Source: Bacteroidota bacterium
Lineage (GTDB): Bacteria > Bacteroidota > Rhodothermia > Balneolales > Balneolaceae
Direction of reading: 5' to 3'
Length of the DNA: 23,550 bases
NCBI GenBank assembly: GCA_024635465.1
Contig: JAGXIS010000029.1
Location: forward strand, 1 to 23,550
The notes beneath the pieces are model-generated. The model had not been told where the DNA came from. It ran no database searches and saw nothing but the letters and a program-made list of their open reading frames with translations. Numbering within the stretch: the stretch's first letter is position 1; every line of letters begins with the position of its first letter. This document shows, piece by piece, positions 22,854 through 23,550 of this stretch. The position numbers were made by a program, and so were the translations under genes.

Positions 22854-23550
22854 AAACAATGTATGATGCCATCGTTATTGGAGGAGGTTCAGCAGGATTA
22901 ACAACAGCCGGTATTGCAGCGAATTTCGGTGCAAAAACAATCATGATCGAAAAAGATCGCCTGGGGGGTGATTGTACCTGGAACGGTTGCGTTCCCAGTA
23001 AAACATTAATCAAAGCAGCATCTGTACTTCATCAAGCAAAAGAATCGGCTAAATACGGTATATCCATCTCCATGGATTCTATAGACACCGAAAAAATTAT
23101 GGATCATGTTGATCATGTTAGAAAAGAGGTCTATGAGGATGCGGATAAACCGGAAATTTTTGAAAGAATGGGGATAGAAGTAGTAGAGGGTGAGGCTTCA
23201 TTTATTGACGATCATACAGTTAAAATCGAAGATAAAAAAGGAATGGTTCGTGAAATAACCGGACGATATATCTTTATATGTACAGGTGCCAAAGCATTTA
23301 TACCTCCCATTCCGGGTGTGGAAGATGTTGTGGTGTTGACCAATGAGTCGCTATTCGAAATTAAAAAATTGCCGAAAAAATTGATCATTGTGGGGGCAGG
23401 TCCAATCGGAACAGAAATGGCGCAAAGTTTTAACAGATTAGGAACGGAAGTTCATGTATTGGACATGACCCCGGGTATTTTATCAAACGATGATCCGGAA
23501 CTGACTGATATACTACTCCAAAGTTTAAAAAATGAGGGCATTCATTATCA
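22850..23550 (+). CDS. mercuric-reductase-like pyridine nucleotide-disulfide oxidoreductase, 3' end outside window
   Basis: The first 233 codons are present. GGGSAG (11-16) is the FAD-binding loop. GGDCTWNGCVPSK (39-51) is the redox-active disulfide motif with Cys42 and Cys47. TGAKAFIPPIPG follows near residue 143, and VGAGPIGTEMAQ (181-192) is the second Rossmann loop that binds NAD(P)H. This is the pattern of class I flavoprotein disulfide reductases, and the WNGC spacing is closest to mercuric-reductase-type members. There is no N-terminal heavy-metal domain, and the C-terminal dimerisation domain is cut off, so the vicinal-Cys tail that would support true mercuric reductase cannot be checked. 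It starts with ATG at 22850, overlapping the upstream membrane gene by ATGA. Confidence 0.88.
   Translation, partial: MKTMYDAIVIGGGSAGLTTAGIAANFGAKTIMIEKDRLGGDCTWNGCVPSKTLIKAASVLHQAKESAKYGISISMDSIDTEKIMDHVDHVRKEVYEDADKPEIFERMGIEVVEGEASFIDDHTVKIEDKKGMVREITGRYIFICTGAKAFIPPIPGVEDVVVLTNESLFEIKKLPKKLIIVGAGPIGTEMAQSFNRLGTEVHVLDMTPGILSNDDPELTDILLQSLKNEGIHY

Noticed and set aside
22690..23013. Antisense open frame over the flavoprotein start
   Set aside because: The sense strand contains FAD and redox-disulfide motifs; the antisense frame is a shadow.
1..23550. Defence island, prophage, integron or CRISPR array
   Set aside because: No repeats with spacers, nucleases of known defence families, integrases, transposases or phage structural genes were seen.

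Overview
The window looks like chromosomal DNA of a Bacteroidota-type bacterium, or the related Balneolota. This is inferred from AT-rich sequence, starts with no visible Shine-Dalgarno motif, many Cys-lipobox lipoproteins, a TonB-dependent receptor with an N-terminal carboxypeptidase-regulatory-like domain, and a Fibrobacter-major-type surface lipoprotein. I found no tRNA, rRNA, CRISPR array, transposase, integrase or phage gene. The layout is ordinary chromosomal genes in short operons.

Region 1 (1-4814): a membrane-anchored neutral-ceramidase-like gene, cut by the left edge and interrupted by an in-frame TAA; a surface lipoprotein; and, on the + strand, a YdgJ-type Gfo/Idh/MocA oxidoreductase and a secreted DUF1593 (Sde182-type) nucleoside-hydrolase-like protein. 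Region 2 (4889-9217): housekeeping and small membrane genes. These are a PlsC-type acyltransferase, an RlmL-like 23S rRNA methyltransferase, a SlyD-type FKBP with a clear intrinsic terminator, a five-TM membrane protein, a DUF971 protein, a DUF3185 protein and a two-TM protein. Region 3 (9265-14603, all minus): a PqaA-like lipoprotein hydrolase, a PLP enzyme with serine-racemase features apparently co-transcribed with a secreted amidohydrolase, and a secreted CrtC/AttH-like protein.

Region 4 (14824-16937, +): a Stealth-family glycan phosphotransferase followed by a polytopic membrane protein, behind a perfect 11-bp-arm palindrome. Region 5 (17027-20211, minus): a likely metal-uptake operon. 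It runs from a small exported CxxC protein ending in an RAPP motif, through an Asp/His-rich lipoprotein, to a ZnuD-like TonB-dependent receptor, with a GTGTATA-N3-TATACAC dyad just upstream. Region 6 (20282-23550): a cyclase-family lipoprotein, a membrane-anchored metallophosphoesterase, then on the + strand a small membrane protein broken by a one-base frameshift in a T tract. That gene overlaps by ATGA a mercuric-reductase-like flavoprotein that runs off the right edge.

Most products are exported or membrane-bound, so the region mainly serves the cell envelope and nutrient or metal scavenging. The points most worth checking are the two disrupted genes, the metal operon with its dyad, the Stealth/membrane-protein pair and the serine-racemase-like enzyme. 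I did not find an unmistakable new defence or mobile system.
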